DNA from: an uncultured Prevotella sp.
Lineage (GTDB): Bacteria > Bacteroidota > Bacteroidia > Bacteroidales > Bacteroidaceae
NCBI GenBank assembly: GCA_947164965.1
Contig: CAMUYR010000002.1
Location: 167,885 to 231,884 of the forward strand
DNA length: 64,000 nucleotides
Direction: 5' to 3'
The translations under genes were made by a program, and so were the position numbers. Of this stretch, positions 1 to 7,188 are shown in pieces. Numbering within the stretch: the stretch's first letter is position 1; the number at the start of each line of letters is the position of its first letter. The notes beneath the pieces were generated by a model, which saw nothing but the letters and a program-made list of their open reading frames with translations, was not told the origin of the DNA and did not search any database.

Positions 1-442
1 CAAAATGCATCTTGCCCGTCACAGGATTCACCTGACTGTAGAAGTAATAGAAATTGGCCAGGCTATCTCTGTCGTACTTGTTTTCTCGCTTTAAACACTC
101 CTGATGAAAAACCTCACGACGCTCGCCTATTGTGTGTGTGTTTTCTTTCTCTTCTGTTTCTTTTTTTGCTTTTTCTTTTATAAGGGGGTTCGGGGGGAAG
201 TTTTTCTTTTTCTTTGTTTCTTTTCTCTCTTTCAGACTGAAACGGGCGCAAAAAAAATACTGCAGCTTCTTCTTCAGCGACGTCACCAGCTCCTTCTCGT
301 CGTCGCTCAGCTGCTCGTAGCTGGCAACGGCCATCAGCAGGTGGTACAGCGTGTCGTACACCGACCGCTCCCCGCCGTCGCGATTGACGGCAGAGACGGT
401 CAGCAAATCGACAATGTAGCGTTCAATTCTTGTCTGTTCCAT
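1..442 (-). CDS. phage-type hypothetical protein, 3' part outside window
   Basis: The reading frame is open from the ATG at 442 to the window edge (147 codons), so the gene is cut off. The N-terminal 65 residues look helical. Residues about 70-105 are very rich in Lys and Glu and look disordered. The last visible stretch, ANFYYFYSQVNPVTGKMHF, resembles the end region of Bacteroidales phage and plasmid replication-type proteins (pattern FYxYxxxxNPxxGKMxF). The family link is from memory of that pattern and is not certain. The start overlaps the upstream gene by 20 nt, which suggests translational coupling. Confidence 0.6.
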   Translation of the reverse strand, partial: MEQTRIERYIVDLLTVSAVNRDGGERSVYDTLYHLLMAVASYEQLSDDEKELVTSLKKKLQYFFCARFSLKERKETKKKKNFPPNPLIKEKAKKETEEKENTHTIGERREVFHQECLKRENKYDRDSLANFYYFYSQVNPVTGKMHF

Positions 443-734
443 CCTTCATGACAAGCGAAAATATTTTGTATATATTTTTCCTTGCATATTCACTGAACGA
501 ATGGTCCTCCCTGCCTAGCTGCTTTTGCAGTCGCAGGTAGTTGAAGATCAAGAACGTGCAGGCGAAATACTTCAGGCGCAGGCGCCACGGCAGCCGCTGC
601 ACCTCCTCCATCAGTTCCCAGTAGCTGCTCAGCAGTCGCAGCACCCACAACAGTTCGTCACGCTGGTCAATATCCCGCAGGGCGTGCTTGAACTCGCCCA
701 ACAACTCGTCAAATTCTTTCCTTTCTTCCATCAT
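423..734 (-). CDS. hypothetical protein (103 aa)
   Basis: A 103-residue, highly charged and mostly helical protein with no signal peptide or membrane segment. I do not recognise a family. It has two adjacent ATGs at its start, so the true start may be one codon later. It overlaps the next gene by 20 nt and follows the lysozyme gene after about 65 nt, so it belongs to the phage-like operon. Trp and Arg are frequent in its central part (residues 28-60). Confidence 0.6.
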   Translation of the reverse strand: MMEERKEFDELLGEFKHALRDIDQRDELLWVLRLLSSYWELMEEVQRLPWRLRLKYFACTFLIFNYLRLQKQLGREDHSFSEYARKNIYKIFSLVMKDGTDKN

Positions 735-799
735 CTAATTTTCTTTTAATTTTGTGGTCAATTTTGCTTAATTTCTGCCCCGATAGGGGCACTCCCTTA

Positions 800-1225
800 T
801 TATCCAAAGAATCGTATTGCCTCCCATTCACGCCTCTTCACCAGTCCCGGCATGGTGCGCCCGCCAGCATACACCCACTGTCGGAACTGCCGCTTGATGT
901 CGTGCTCCGGACGGCCCTCGCGGATGAACCTCAGCAGCGTCGACTGCTGCAAACGGCCGATGCCGACATTAAATACAAACGACACGAGCGCATCCAACTG
1001 ACCCTGCGTCAGCGACAGACCGAGACCGAGCACCTGACGCTCCGCCTCCGCGATATCCATGCGCAGATACTCGTCGGCCAGCCACTGCGTAATCCGGTCG
1101 CCGCGCCGCACACCACGAGTGTGTCCGTAACCGATTGTCCACACGCCAGCTGCATCCTGATAGGCCTGCAGACGGCAACCTTCAAACTCCTTCATTTTGT
1201 TAAATAAAATCTCACTTGTTTCCAT
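800..1225 (-). CDS. phage-type lysozyme, glycoside hydrolase family 24
   Basis: This enzyme should cleave peptidoglycan between N-acetylmuramic acid and N-acetylglucosamine. The N-terminal motif EGCRLQAYQDAAGVWTIGYG carries the GH24 catalytic signature, with Glu15, Asp24 and Thr30 in the positions of the T4/P22 lysozyme triad. The 141-aa length is normal for the catalytic domain alone. There is no signal peptide, so release would need a holin or another route, and no holin is recognisable nearby. The start lies 3 nt after an unusual run of 7-bp repeats. This gene is the best evidence that the segment is phage-derived. Confidence 0.92.
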   Translation of the reverse strand: METSEILFNKMKEFEGCRLQAYQDAAGVWTIGYGHTRGVRRGDRITQWLADEYLRMDIAEAERQVLGLGLSLTQGQLDALVSFVFNVGIGRLQQSTLLRFIREGRPEHDIKRQFRQWVYAGGRTMPGLVKRREWEAIRFFG

Positions 1226-1227
1226 AC

Positions 1228-1283
1228 TCTTTAATCTTTAATGTTTAATCTTTAATCTTTAATGTTTAATCTTTAATCTTTAT
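1228..1283. repeat. tandem 7-bp repeats in the lysozyme leader
   Basis: Eight near-perfect 7-bp units (CTTTAAT or GTTTAAT on the plus strand) form a 21-bp higher-order period just upstream of the lysozyme ATG. On the coding strand the tract reads as A-rich ATTAAAG repeats, the kind of unstructured A-rich leader that helps initiation in Bacteroidetes. Copy number could vary by slippage. Confidence 0.8.
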
Positions 1284-1770
1284 ATCTCTTTCCGCACATC
1301 GTCGCATGATAGAACGCCATGCAGGGATCGGCGAAACGGCAGTTTTTGCCGTGAATCCTTGTTCGGTATAAGCCCATATCCGGGCACACACCTGGTAGTC
1401 CCGACACCTCATTCGGCTGCCAGTCGAGCAACGTGTTCATCTGGTTCTCATGCCCGTTCACCTCCCGCAGATTCTCAATACAATTATTCCGCTCATTCCC
1501 GTCGATATGGTCTATCTGACCTTCTGGTAATCGACCGTGATGCCAAGCCCAAACCACGCTATGATAAAGCAGACGTTTACGTTCACCTTTGTTCCGAAAC
1601 CAGAAGTGCAGATACTTTGTACTGCAAACCTTCGTACCCTTCACCGCCTTGCCTCTCCGCTTGTTCACCAGCAGCCCTGCGTCGGCATCGTAATCGTAGT
1701 CGCGCTGAATGCGAGCCACCTGTTCTGCTATCTCACTTTCTGTCAAATTAATTCTATTCATATTTTTCAC
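1273..1770 (-). CDS. HNH homing-type endonuclease
   Basis: The HNH core lies at residues 70-96: HSVVWAWHHG followed by QIDHIDGNERNN, with His70, the Asp87-His88 pair and Asn95/96 as the metal and catalytic residues of the HNH_3 group. After the core, residues 125-147 (GLPGV then YRTRIHGK) resemble the AP2-like DNA-binding segment often fused to phage HNH enzymes. The expected activity is DNA nicking or cleavage, as a free-standing homing endonuclease. The protein is 165 aa, and its start overlaps the upstream gene by 4 nt. A second ATG three codons in is an alternative start. Confidence 0.9.
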   Translation of the reverse strand: MKNMNRINLTESEIAEQVARIQRDYDYDADAGLLVNKRRGKAVKGTKVCSTKYLHFWFRNKGERKRLLYHSVVWAWHHGRLPEGQIDHIDGNERNNCIENLREVNGHENQMNTLLDWQPNEVSGLPGVCPDMGLYRTRIHGKNCRFADPCMAFYHATMCGKRYKD

Positions 1771-2105
1771 TCTACACTTAGTTCATCTTCTTCCCAACCG
1801 CTGCAGTCGTTCCGCAAGTCCGACATGTTGATGCCGGCATAGTTATGTTTCCCGTCCAAGATCAGTTGCTTCGCCATCTTGTCGCAACACATGATGATCT
1901 CCATCGGTGTGCGTTGCTGCTTGTGGAACAACTCCTCAAAGTTCTCGTCGCTCTCCCAGTACGATGTCGAGATGCTGCGCCCCGTGTCGGGATCGACGTC
2001 CCAGTCCGTACAGTAATGCCCTTTGCAGCCCCAAAGCACCGTGTTCTTCGACAACTGCTGGCGTACCGTCACCTCAATCTTCTGTTCGTTATCTTCGTTT
2101 TTCAT
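1767..2105 (-). CDS. hypothetical phage-type protein (112 aa)
   Basis: A soluble, acidic 112-residue protein with Cys residues at about 27, 32, 74 and 100 and several Trp. There is no signal peptide or membrane segment and I do not recognise a family. It overlaps the HNH gene by 4 nt and the upstream DUF2693 gene by 4 nt. The upstream overlap lies in a purine-rich tandem repeat (about 2108-2150) that doubles as the end of the upstream coding region and the leader of this gene. Confidence 0.6.
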   Translation of the reverse strand: MKNEDNEQKIEVTVRQQLSKNTVLWGCKGHYCTDWDVDPDTGRSISTSYWESDENFEELFHKQQRTPMEIIMCCDKMAKQLILDGKHNYAGINMSDLRNDCSGWEEDELSVE

Positions 2106-2527
2106 TTGTCTTTAACTTCTCTAACTTCTTTAACTTCTCTAACTTCTTCATTCCACTCCACGATTTCAATCAGTCTCAATGCCGAGAACGACCGGAACGC
2201 CTCTTTGTCCAAGTCCCAATAGGTAAACACACCATAGTGCAGCAGCTTGTTGTCGTCGGGTGCCGACTTATACTCATAGCTGTCGAACGCCTCCGAGATG
2301 CCGTGACACAGCGTACCGCGAGCCGTGCGCATCTCGCCCACCTCCTTCCAGTAGCGGAACGTCACCACGCCGCGCCCCAGCTTGTCCAGCAAGTCGCACG
2401 TCAGGTGCGCCGTCCGGAACGCCTCCGACCGCTGCATGCAACAGTCCTCTACCAGATAATTCGCCAACTGCGCCGTCCACGACGCCAACAGAGCCTTCTG
2501 CTCTTTCCTTTCTTCTTTGCTCATCAT
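2102..2527 (-). CDS. DUF2693 / Sm-like SH3 beta-barrel fold protein
   Basis: Residues about 52-125 fit the small SH3-like barrel family found on Bacteroidales phages and mobile elements (DUF2693, also called WYL_2). The strand FRYWKEVGEMRTARGTL matches the usual 'K-x-DGxxRxARGTL' strand, and FTYWDLDKEAFRSF is the second half. The exact role is unknown; the fold is often nucleic-acid related. The C-terminus is built from repeats (REVKEVREVK) encoded by a 12-bp DNA repeat that also serves as the next gene's leader. A weak promoter box TACCTTCG lies upstream near 2577. Confidence 0.75.
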   Translation of the reverse strand: MMSKEERKEQKALLASWTAQLANYLVEDCCMQRSEAFRTAHLTCDLLDKLGRGVVTFRYWKEVGEMRTARGTLCHGISEAFDSYEYKSAPDDNKLLHYGVFTYWDLDKEAFRSFSALRLIEIVEWNEEVREVKEVREVKDK

Positions 2528-2593
2528 ACTTTTAATTAATAATGTTAGTGAATAAAAAAAAGATTTCTGAAGGCGAAGGTAGACACAAAAAAT

Positions 2594-2636
2594 GGTAGCA
2601 CCCTTCAGTTATAGATTACAAACTGAAGGATACTAC
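2594..2636. repeat. imperfect hairpin between phage genes
   Basis: GGTAG and CCTTCAGTT on the left pair with AACTGAAGG and CTACC on the right around a 10-nt loop, giving 14 paired bases with one 3x3 internal loop. The half-site AACTGA recurs three more times within the next 35 bp. It has no U-tract, so an operator or structured leader is as likely as a terminator. Confidence 0.6.
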
Positions 2637-2681
2637 CAATAAACTGAAGCTAACTGATAAACTAACTGAAATTACCGATTG

Positions 2682-3233
2682 TCAGCCTATCAATTGGTCT
2701 TTATATATTTCTAAATTTGAGTATGTCTTGTACAATATTCTAACAGAGTGTTTCGTTGCCCTGCTGCCCAACGGGATATCCGTATTGCACCACAATTCTG
2801 GTTGTATGTCGTTCAGAAAGTTGTAGATATTTATCTCGTTGGCCTCGCACGACTTCAACGAATGGGCAAACCACTCTTCCTTGTTCATCTGCCCTGCAAA
2901 CTGCTCGTTGTCGCAATCCATCAGAAGCCTGTATTTCTCAAGGTAGCGCCTCAAAGCATACCATTCATACTTGTAGGTTATTTCGCTTACGAAGTATTTG
3001 TCGACGAATCTGTAGAGTTTTAGCAGGTCGACCGTTTGTTGGCCTGACTGCGTTTGCGTCCTGATAATAGTGTTCGTAGCCAGTAATAGAATACGTTCTT
3101 CCTTATCGGCATCCGTTTCAGCCTTTTCTCTTTCTGGCTTACCTCCCATATAGTTATGCTGATGATCTACATGAGCATTATAGTTCCATATAAAGGCGTA
3201 TTGATTTGTTACTGTCTTATCTTCCTTACTCAT
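2682..3233 (-). CDS. hypothetical protein (183 aa)
   Basis: A soluble protein of 183 aa with a Lys/Glu-rich segment at residues 33-47 and a helical, Tyr-rich core (residues 70-105). No family is recognised. The start overlaps the end of the upstream winged-helix-like gene by 8 nt, so the two are probably co-expressed. It ends 155 nt before the DUF2693 gene, with the hairpin at 2594-2636 in between. Confidence 0.6.
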   Translation of the reverse strand: MSKEDKTVTNQYAFIWNYNAHVDHQHNYMGGKPEREKAETDADKEERILLLATNTIIRTQTQSGQQTVDLLKLYRFVDKYFVSEITYKYEWYALRRYLEKYRLLMDCDNEQFAGQMNKEEWFAHSLKSCEANEINIYNFLNDIQPELWCNTDIPLGSRATKHSVRILYKTYSNLEIYKDQLIG

Positions 3234-3840
3234 TTCCTATTTGTTTTTGTTCAGACGGAGCGAGCGTTGGCATCGGAAAACTATTGTTTTGCTCTTTAAC
3301 TTCTGCATTATAGTTGGCAGTGTGTATCTCATTCTTATCGCCAAGAATGATATCAACAGATTTTGGTTCAACTCGCTCTCTTGACTTGTCGGTCAATCTG
3401 GTGATTTGCTGTTCATAACGATGATTCATAACCCTATTGAGTCTGTTCAGTGACAGTTCGTGAGCATTTATCACGTTTTCGCCCATTTCCACGACAATAT
3501 CGATGAGATGGTCTAATAGTTCAACATCAGTCGTCTGTGACCTTAGCCTTGTCAACTCCTCTGCCTGTTCTTCTGCCAAAGATCTCAATCTGCTCATCTC
3601 ATTTTTGTAGGAAACAAGCTGCCACCAGCCAACTGGTTTCCCTTCGACATGACAGAAAAGTTGGGGATTGGAATTAAGTTCTCTACGGATATTGTTTCTC
3701 ACATCCTTAGCATCAGTGTTATCACCGATGTAAAATTTTGCCAAGACACATATATCCGTCAGATAGCCAAAACCACCTAATATTTCTAATACCATCTTGA
3801 CAATCTCTTTCTGAGTCATCTTACTTTCTTTCTGTTTCAT
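3226..3840 (-). CDS. hypothetical protein with N-terminal winged-helix-like domain
   Basis: Residues about 8-70 have the pattern of a HARE-HTH or winged-helix module: YLTDICVLAKFY, then VRNNIRRELNSNP, then the wing GKPVGWWQLV. A coiled-coil stretch (about 75-100, SRLRSLAEEQAEELTRLRS) and a helical, then disordered, tail follow. This suggests DNA binding, perhaps regulation or restriction-related. The promoter box TACCTTTG lies only about 5 nt before the ATG at 3840, so either the mRNA is nearly leaderless or the true start is the ATG at 3819. A cluster of GATC sites lies just upstream. Confidence 0.65.
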   Translation of the reverse strand: MKQKESKMTQKEIVKMVLEILGGFGYLTDICVLAKFYIGDNTDAKDVRNNIRRELNSNPQLFCHVEGKPVGWWQLVSYKNEMSRLRSLAEEQAEELTRLRSQTTDVELLDHLIDIVVEMGENVINAHELSLNRLNRVMNHRYEQQITRLTDKSRERVEPKSVDIILGDKNEIHTANYNAEVKEQNNSFPMPTLAPSEQKQIGNE

Positions 3841-3844
3841 AGCG

Positions 3845-3854
3845 TGCAAAGGTA
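3845..3854 (-). promoter_or_regulatory. promoter of the winged-helix-like gene
   Basis: The minus strand reads TACCTTTG, a perfect TAnnTTTG -7 box of Bacteroidetes. Transcription should start within a few nucleotides of the first ATG. Confidence 0.65.
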
Positions 3855-3865
3855 CAAAAAAAGCC

Positions 3866-3909
3866 GATCAACACCGATCAACGGATCTACGACGGATCAT
3901 TTTTTGATC
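3866..3909. repeat. cluster of five GATC sites
   Basis: Five GATC tetranucleotides occur within 44 bp (first bases at 3866, 3876, 3884, 3895 and 3906), two of them inside a CCGATCAAC direct repeat. GATC is the expected target of the neighbouring DpnII-type methylases. The cluster lies immediately upstream of the promoter at 3845-3854. Confidence 0.9.
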
Positions 3910-4003
3910 TTCTTTAACTATTGAAACTATTTAAACGCAAATAACTTGCCTTTTTCTTGCATTTTTCAAATAAACTCATTATATTTGCCAAAAATTAAGT
4001 GTT

Positions 4004-4090
4004 ATGCCTAAGATATTTGAGTATTTTGGTTTCATCTTCTATTTCTTCTCGAATGAGCATGAGCCCATGTATGCTGGTAAGGCTGCATAA
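4004..4090 (+). pseudogene. truncated DUF4160-family protein (28 codons)
   Basis: An ATG at 4004 opens a 28-codon frame whose product begins MPKIFEYFGFIFYFFSNEHE. This is the standard start of DUF4160 proteins, usually about 80-100 aa and often linked to toxin-antitoxin modules. The normal continuation (…HEPxHVHV…) is lost: the frame runs EPMYAGKAA and stops. A good promoter box TATATTTG lies about 20 nt upstream, so the remnant could still be transcribed. It converges on the end of dpnA 12 nt away and probably marks the insertion boundary of the restriction-modification block. Confidence 0.7.
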
Positions 4091-4102
4091 TCATTGTTCT
4101 TC

Positions 4103-4984
4103 TTAGTCCTCCAAGAACGGCAGCCTCTCTTCTATATCTTCGCTGCACGCGAAGCAATCTGTCTGCGTGTCTTCTGCCTTCACAATATCAGGAATCTTGC
4201 GACGATAGGTGGCATACGTCTTGATGTTCTCAATTTCCTCACGACGGGCTTTGCTGATGGCAGCAAACTCTTTCTCTTGCTCTATGCCCAGAAACCTGCG
4301 TCCTAGAAGATTGGCAGCAATGCCAGTCGTTGACGAACCGGCAAAGGGATCGAGAATCCATGCGCCTGCCTCAGTGGAAGACAGGATAATCCTACTGAGC
4401 AATGCGAGAGGCTTCTGTGTGGGATGCTTGCCGCACTTCTTCTCCCATGGCGCTATGGCAGGCAGCCGCCACACGTCAGTCATCTGCGTGTCACCGTTGA
4501 TATGCTTCATCAGCTCGTAGTTATAGTGATGGGGCACCTTCTCTTTTTTCCTCGCCCAGATGATAAACTCTGTCGAATAGGTAAAGTAACGGCAGGAGAT
4601 ATTGGGCGGCGGGTTGGTTTTAGCCCACGTTATTACATTCAGAATCTTATAGCCTAACTGCGTCAAGCTATTGGCAACGGAGAATATATTATGGTAGGTG
4701 CCCGAAATCCATATCGTACCGTTATCCTTCAACTTCTCGCGGCAGAGCGACAACCATCTTAAATTAAACTCGTTTATCTGTTCTGGCGACATGCTTTTGT
4801 CCCAGTCGCCTTTATCCACACATACTATCTTGCCACTCTGCACGCTGATGCCGCCGCTCGACAGAAAGTAAGGAGGATCGGCAAATATCATGTCGAACTT
4901 GAAATTGAACTGCGGCAACAATTCAAACGTATCGCCATGAAGCAGATTGAAGTCGTGGTTGGATGATTTATAGAAGGCTTTCAT
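4103..4984 (-). CDS. dpnA: DpnA-type adenine DNA methyltransferase (beta class)
   Basis: This is an N6-adenine methyltransferase for GATC, the second methylase of DpnII systems; in Streptococcus it can also modify single-stranded DNA. Motif IV DPPY is at residues 36-39 (MIFADPPYFLSSGG), and the target-recognition part is central. The SAM-binding motif DPFAGSSTTG lies at 212-221, after KHPTQKPLALL. This IV-before-I order defines the beta class. The length of 293 aa fits the family. The ATG shares one base with the dpnB stop codon (TAATG), so it is translated by coupling. It is the last gene of the operon. Confidence 0.93.
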   Translation of the reverse strand: MKAFYKSSNHDFNLLHGDTFELLPQFNFKFDMIFADPPYFLSSGGISVQSGKIVCVDKGDWDKSMSPEQINEFNLRWLSLCREKLKDNGTIWISGTYHNIFSVANSLTQLGYKILNVITWAKTNPPPNISCRYFTYSTEFIIWARKKEKVPHHYNYELMKHINGDTQMTDVWRLPAIAPWEKKCGKHPTQKPLALLSRIILSSTEAGAWILDPFAGSSTTGIAANLLGRRFLGIEQEKEFAAISKARREEIENIKTYATYRRKIPDIVKAEDTQTDCFACSEDIEERLPFLED

Positions 4985-5805
4985 TATTGCTTCAAAAGAT
5001 TTATGAATGAATGAATACTAGTGAGATTATAAATGCTGGGAATAGTATTGAAAGCCTCCTCTAACTTGTTACGAGCAGAATTCCAGCCGATGCCGTCTGT
5101 TATCCAAACAAATTCAAAACCATTTACGGAATTCACTTTAGGCGCCAACTCTGTATAGGCACGAGCCACTTCATTGAGTTTAGATCCGCCACCGCTATAG
5201 AAGTTCACCTCGATAAGATATTTCTTATCAGTGGTTTTGATATAGAAATCGAAGCGTTTTTCATCTGTACCAAGTACTGACAATTCGGGGAACTCAGACG
5301 AATAAACCTCCTGTCGAAATGCGACACCGTTTTCTTTAAGTATCTTTGCAACGGTATTCTCCATGATGTGACCACTACGATTCTTACGGGCATTGGTATC
5401 AAGGCCGGTCTCTATGCCAAACACATAATCTACGAGGTTCTTGATACGGCGCGATTGGAAGATATCAGCCAATCCTGTACCTTGAAGGAACTCCACAACC
5501 TTCGAGCATGACTCGAAATAGCTTTTCAATAGCACCACATTGCCATCTTTATCTACAACAGGCTTCTTACCCTCGTCTCTGACGGCGATCAGAATTCCAA
5601 GTACCTCAAAAACTTTTGGGTCGCGCTGCCATATTTCAGCAACTCCTTTTGCCATATCATCCTTACCAATGAGATAATTCAGCGTGTTCAGGCTCATTTC
5701 CACCTCTGCCACATTTGCAGATATCTTGTCGAAATCGCAGAAGAAATCCAGCGTCTGGTTTGTCTCTTGCAGTTGAGACATAAATAGATTGAAATCCTTA
5801 TTCAT
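4984..5805 (-). CDS. dpnB: DpnII-type restriction endonuclease (GATC)
   Basis: A Type II endonuclease cutting unmethylated GATC. It matches the DpnII family along its 273 aa, with landmarks NLVDYVFGIETGLDTNARKN (residues 123-142) and the PD-(D/E)XK core KRFDFYI then YLIEVNFYSGGGSKLNE, where Asp187 and Glu199 should bind metal. The C-terminal FVWITDGIGW is also a family hallmark. It overlaps dpnM by 8 nt and touches dpnA. Placing the nuclease between the two methylases, downstream of the first, ensures that protection is made before cutting. The frame is intact, so the enzyme is probably active. Confidence 0.95.
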   Translation of the reverse strand: MNKDFNLFMSQLQETNQTLDFFCDFDKISANVAEVEMSLNTLNYLIGKDDMAKGVAEIWQRDPKVFEVLGILIAVRDEGKKPVVDKDGNVVLLKSYFESCSKVVEFLQGTGLADIFQSRRIKNLVDYVFGIETGLDTNARKNRSGHIMENTVAKILKENGVAFRQEVYSSEFPELSVLGTDEKRFDFYIKTTDKKYLIEVNFYSGGGSKLNEVARAYTELAPKVNSVNGFEFVWITDGIGWNSARNKLEEAFNTIPSIYNLTSIHSFINLLKQ

Positions 5806-6694
5806 AGTTCTTGATTAAAAGCTCTGTTAGTTTTCCTCTCTTTTCCGGATTAGCATTGATATACCTTGAAGCGTAAACACGCTCAATCCGATAGTCCTTA
5901 TAGAGTTCCTCAAAGAAGGTGTCCTCAGGATTCTTGGCAGAACAATCTGCGTTGCTTTCCATCCAATAACAGCCAACGTCACTTAGCTGATGACAAAAAG
6001 CAGCAAGAGCCCTTTGGTCGTCATCATTGAAATCACCTTTGGCGTATGCCGTAAAACTCGAGGTGGCGTCCAAGGGACGATAAGGAGGATCAAGATAGAC
6101 AAAGGTTAATCCATCCACATGTTCTATCGTCTGGCTGTAGTCACCTTGGCATATCTCGATGTTTGCTTTCTGCAGAAGCTGGCTGTCAGCCCTCAGAAGC
6201 GGTTCATTGCAAATCGTAGGATTGGCGTATTTCCCGAAAGGAACATTGAATAGTCCTTTTCTGTTTACCCGATACAAGCCATTAAAGCACGTCTTGTTCA
6301 AAAAAATCAATTGTGCGACCCGCTCAACGCCATTGCCTTCGTGGCGATTATACCGCTCGCGGATTTCATAAAACACCAGGCTTCGAGCATCCTGACCTTC
6401 CGTTGCCAGATAGTGTTTCTCCAGTTCTGAAAGATTGGCTATCAGCTTGTCAACGTTGTCCTTGATAGTCATGTAAGCCAACACGAGATCGTCGTTGACA
6501 TCGTTGATGACGGCTTTCCTGATGTTGCTAAAATGTTGCAACATATAGAAAAGCATGGCACCACCGCCCACGAATGGCTCGATGTATGTGAAGGGTTCTT
6601 TACTAATCTGTGGAGGCAGATGTGCTGCCAACTGGCTCAATAGTTGTCCCTTACCGCCAGCCCACTTCAAAAATGGTTTTGCTTCCGTGCTCAT
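5798..6694 (-). CDS. dpnM: DpnM/Dam-type adenine DNA methyltransferase (alpha class)
   Basis: It methylates adenine in double-stranded GATC, protecting host DNA from the neighbouring nuclease. The SAM motif FLKWAGGKGQL is at residues 8-18, IEPFVGGGAM at 38-47, and the catalytic DPPY at 202-205 (FVYLDPPYRPL). This is alpha-class order, as in Dam and M.DpnII. The length is 298 aa. Its ATG lies inside the 3' arm of a 13-bp helix closing a long structured leader (6689-6960), so translation may be controlled by RNA folding. No C-protein gene is visible, which makes leader control more plausible. Confidence 0.95.
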   Translation of the reverse strand: MSTEAKPFLKWAGGKGQLLSQLAAHLPPQISKEPFTYIEPFVGGGAMLFYMLQHFSNIRKAVINDVNDDLVLAYMTIKDNVDKLIANLSELEKHYLATEGQDARSLVFYEIRERYNRHEGNGVERVAQLIFLNKTCFNGLYRVNRKGLFNVPFGKYANPTICNEPLLRADSQLLQKANIEICQGDYSQTIEHVDGLTFVYLDPPYRPLDATSSFTAYAKGDFNDDDQRALAAFCHQLSDVGCYWMESNADCSAKNPEDTFFEELYKDYRIERVYASRYINANPEKRGKLTELLIKNYE

Positions 6695-6960
6695 TGCTCT
6701 TTTGTCGTTTGGCTGCGGACAAAAGAAAGCGTACCCTCTTCCTGTTCACCAATTAACGAAGGCCGTCCACCACAGAAGCCCGTACAGAGAGGTGAAAGGA
6801 AGGGGTACGCCTATACAGCATAGGCGTATCCTCATCCCCAGAGACTCTCTGTAACTACTGTTAGTTTGGTGGACTGTTTTCGTTAAAAGTCTCTTAGAAC
6901 TTAGATACTGCTATCTAATTCCACAAAGTTTGCCAGCGCTCAGGTTAAGAGCAATAAGCG
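6689..6960 (-). ncRNA. candidate structured leader RNA of the DpnII operon
   Basis: The minus-strand transcript from about 6960 contains many complementary arms. The closing helix pairs 6947-6959 with 6689-6701 (13 bp, one G-U) and covers the dpnM ATG. Local hairpins are 6901-6907/6912-6918 and 6699-6706/6718-6725. A long nested arm pairs 6753-6760/6879-6886, 6765-6772/6867-6874, 6783-6791/6845-6853 and 6806-6814/6820-6828. A competing 19-bp helix (6729-6736/6803-6810, 6739-6743/6797-6801, 6745-6750/6791-6796) excludes the apical hairpin, so two alternative folds exist. No known riboswitch core is recognised. Function is inferred only from position. Confidence 0.7.
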
Positions 6961-6964
6961 GGTG

Positions 6965-6972
6965 CAAAGTTA
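6965..6972 (-). promoter_or_regulatory. promoter of the structured leader and dpnMBA
   Basis: The minus strand reads TAACTTTG, a TAnnTTTG box. The predicted transcription start (about 6958-6961) coincides with the 5' end of the closing helix of the leader. No clear -33 TTTG is seen. Confidence 0.65.
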
Positions 6973-7012
6973 AGCATTTATCTCGATATAACTTGCATTT
7001 CGCCCAGCTTTT

Positions 7013-7180
7013 TCACCTTTTCACGCTGATTTCTGTTTCTACGTAATCTGAAGCATCCAGAACAAGGTCGCAATTCCGGTACATCTGCCTCACCATTTCG
7101 ACAGCATCATCTTCATTTTCAGCCTCCATCTCGACAATGCGGCTTAGCACTTCGCTTACTTCTATTCTGTACTTCGTCAT
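7013..7180 (-). CDS. DpnD/PcfM-like small protein
   Basis: A 55-aa acidic protein starting MTKYRIEVSEVLSRIVEMEA. It fits the DpnD/PcfM C-terminal domain: a beta strand, then ExEAENEDDAVEMVRQMY and a final LDASDYVETEISV strand. DpnD is known as the partner gene of DpnI (dpnC) in pneumococcus, and its function is undefined. Here the domain sits next to a DpnII system instead. The promoter box TACTTTTG (7189-7196) is so close that the mRNA would be leaderless. An upstream in-frame extension lacks a plausible start given that promoter. Confidence 0.8.
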   Translation of the reverse strand: MTKYRIEVSEVLSRIVEMEAENEDDAVEMVRQMYRNCDLVLDASDYVETEISVKR

Positions 7181-7188
7181 ACAAAATG

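Larger units (their letters stand above)
1..3855 (-). mobile_element. prophage-like segment (partial)
   Basis: This is a run of short, tightly packed minus-strand genes, some overlapping by 4 to 20 nt. It includes a GH24 lysozyme, an HNH endonuclease and a DUF2693-type protein, a mix typical of Bacteroidales temperate phages and integrative elements. The left edge lies outside the window. The right edge is placed at the promoter near 3850, just before the restriction-modification block. No integrase, attachment site, terminase or structural gene is visible, so whether it is complete or only a remnant cannot be judged. Confidence 0.5.

Noticed and set aside
1228..1283. CRISPR-like array
   Set aside because: Units are 7 bp and contiguous, without unique spacers; it is a simple tandem repeat.
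6689..6960. Retron msr-msd interpretation of the dpnM leader
   Set aside because: Terminal inverted arms and a long hairpin fit, but no reverse transcriptase is encoded anywhere in the window, so it is listed as a structured leader and the retron idea is kept only as an analogy.
6689..6960. SAM riboswitch in front of dpnM
   Set aside because: A methylase gene would make sense, but no core of a known SAM-sensing class could be recognised in the sequence.
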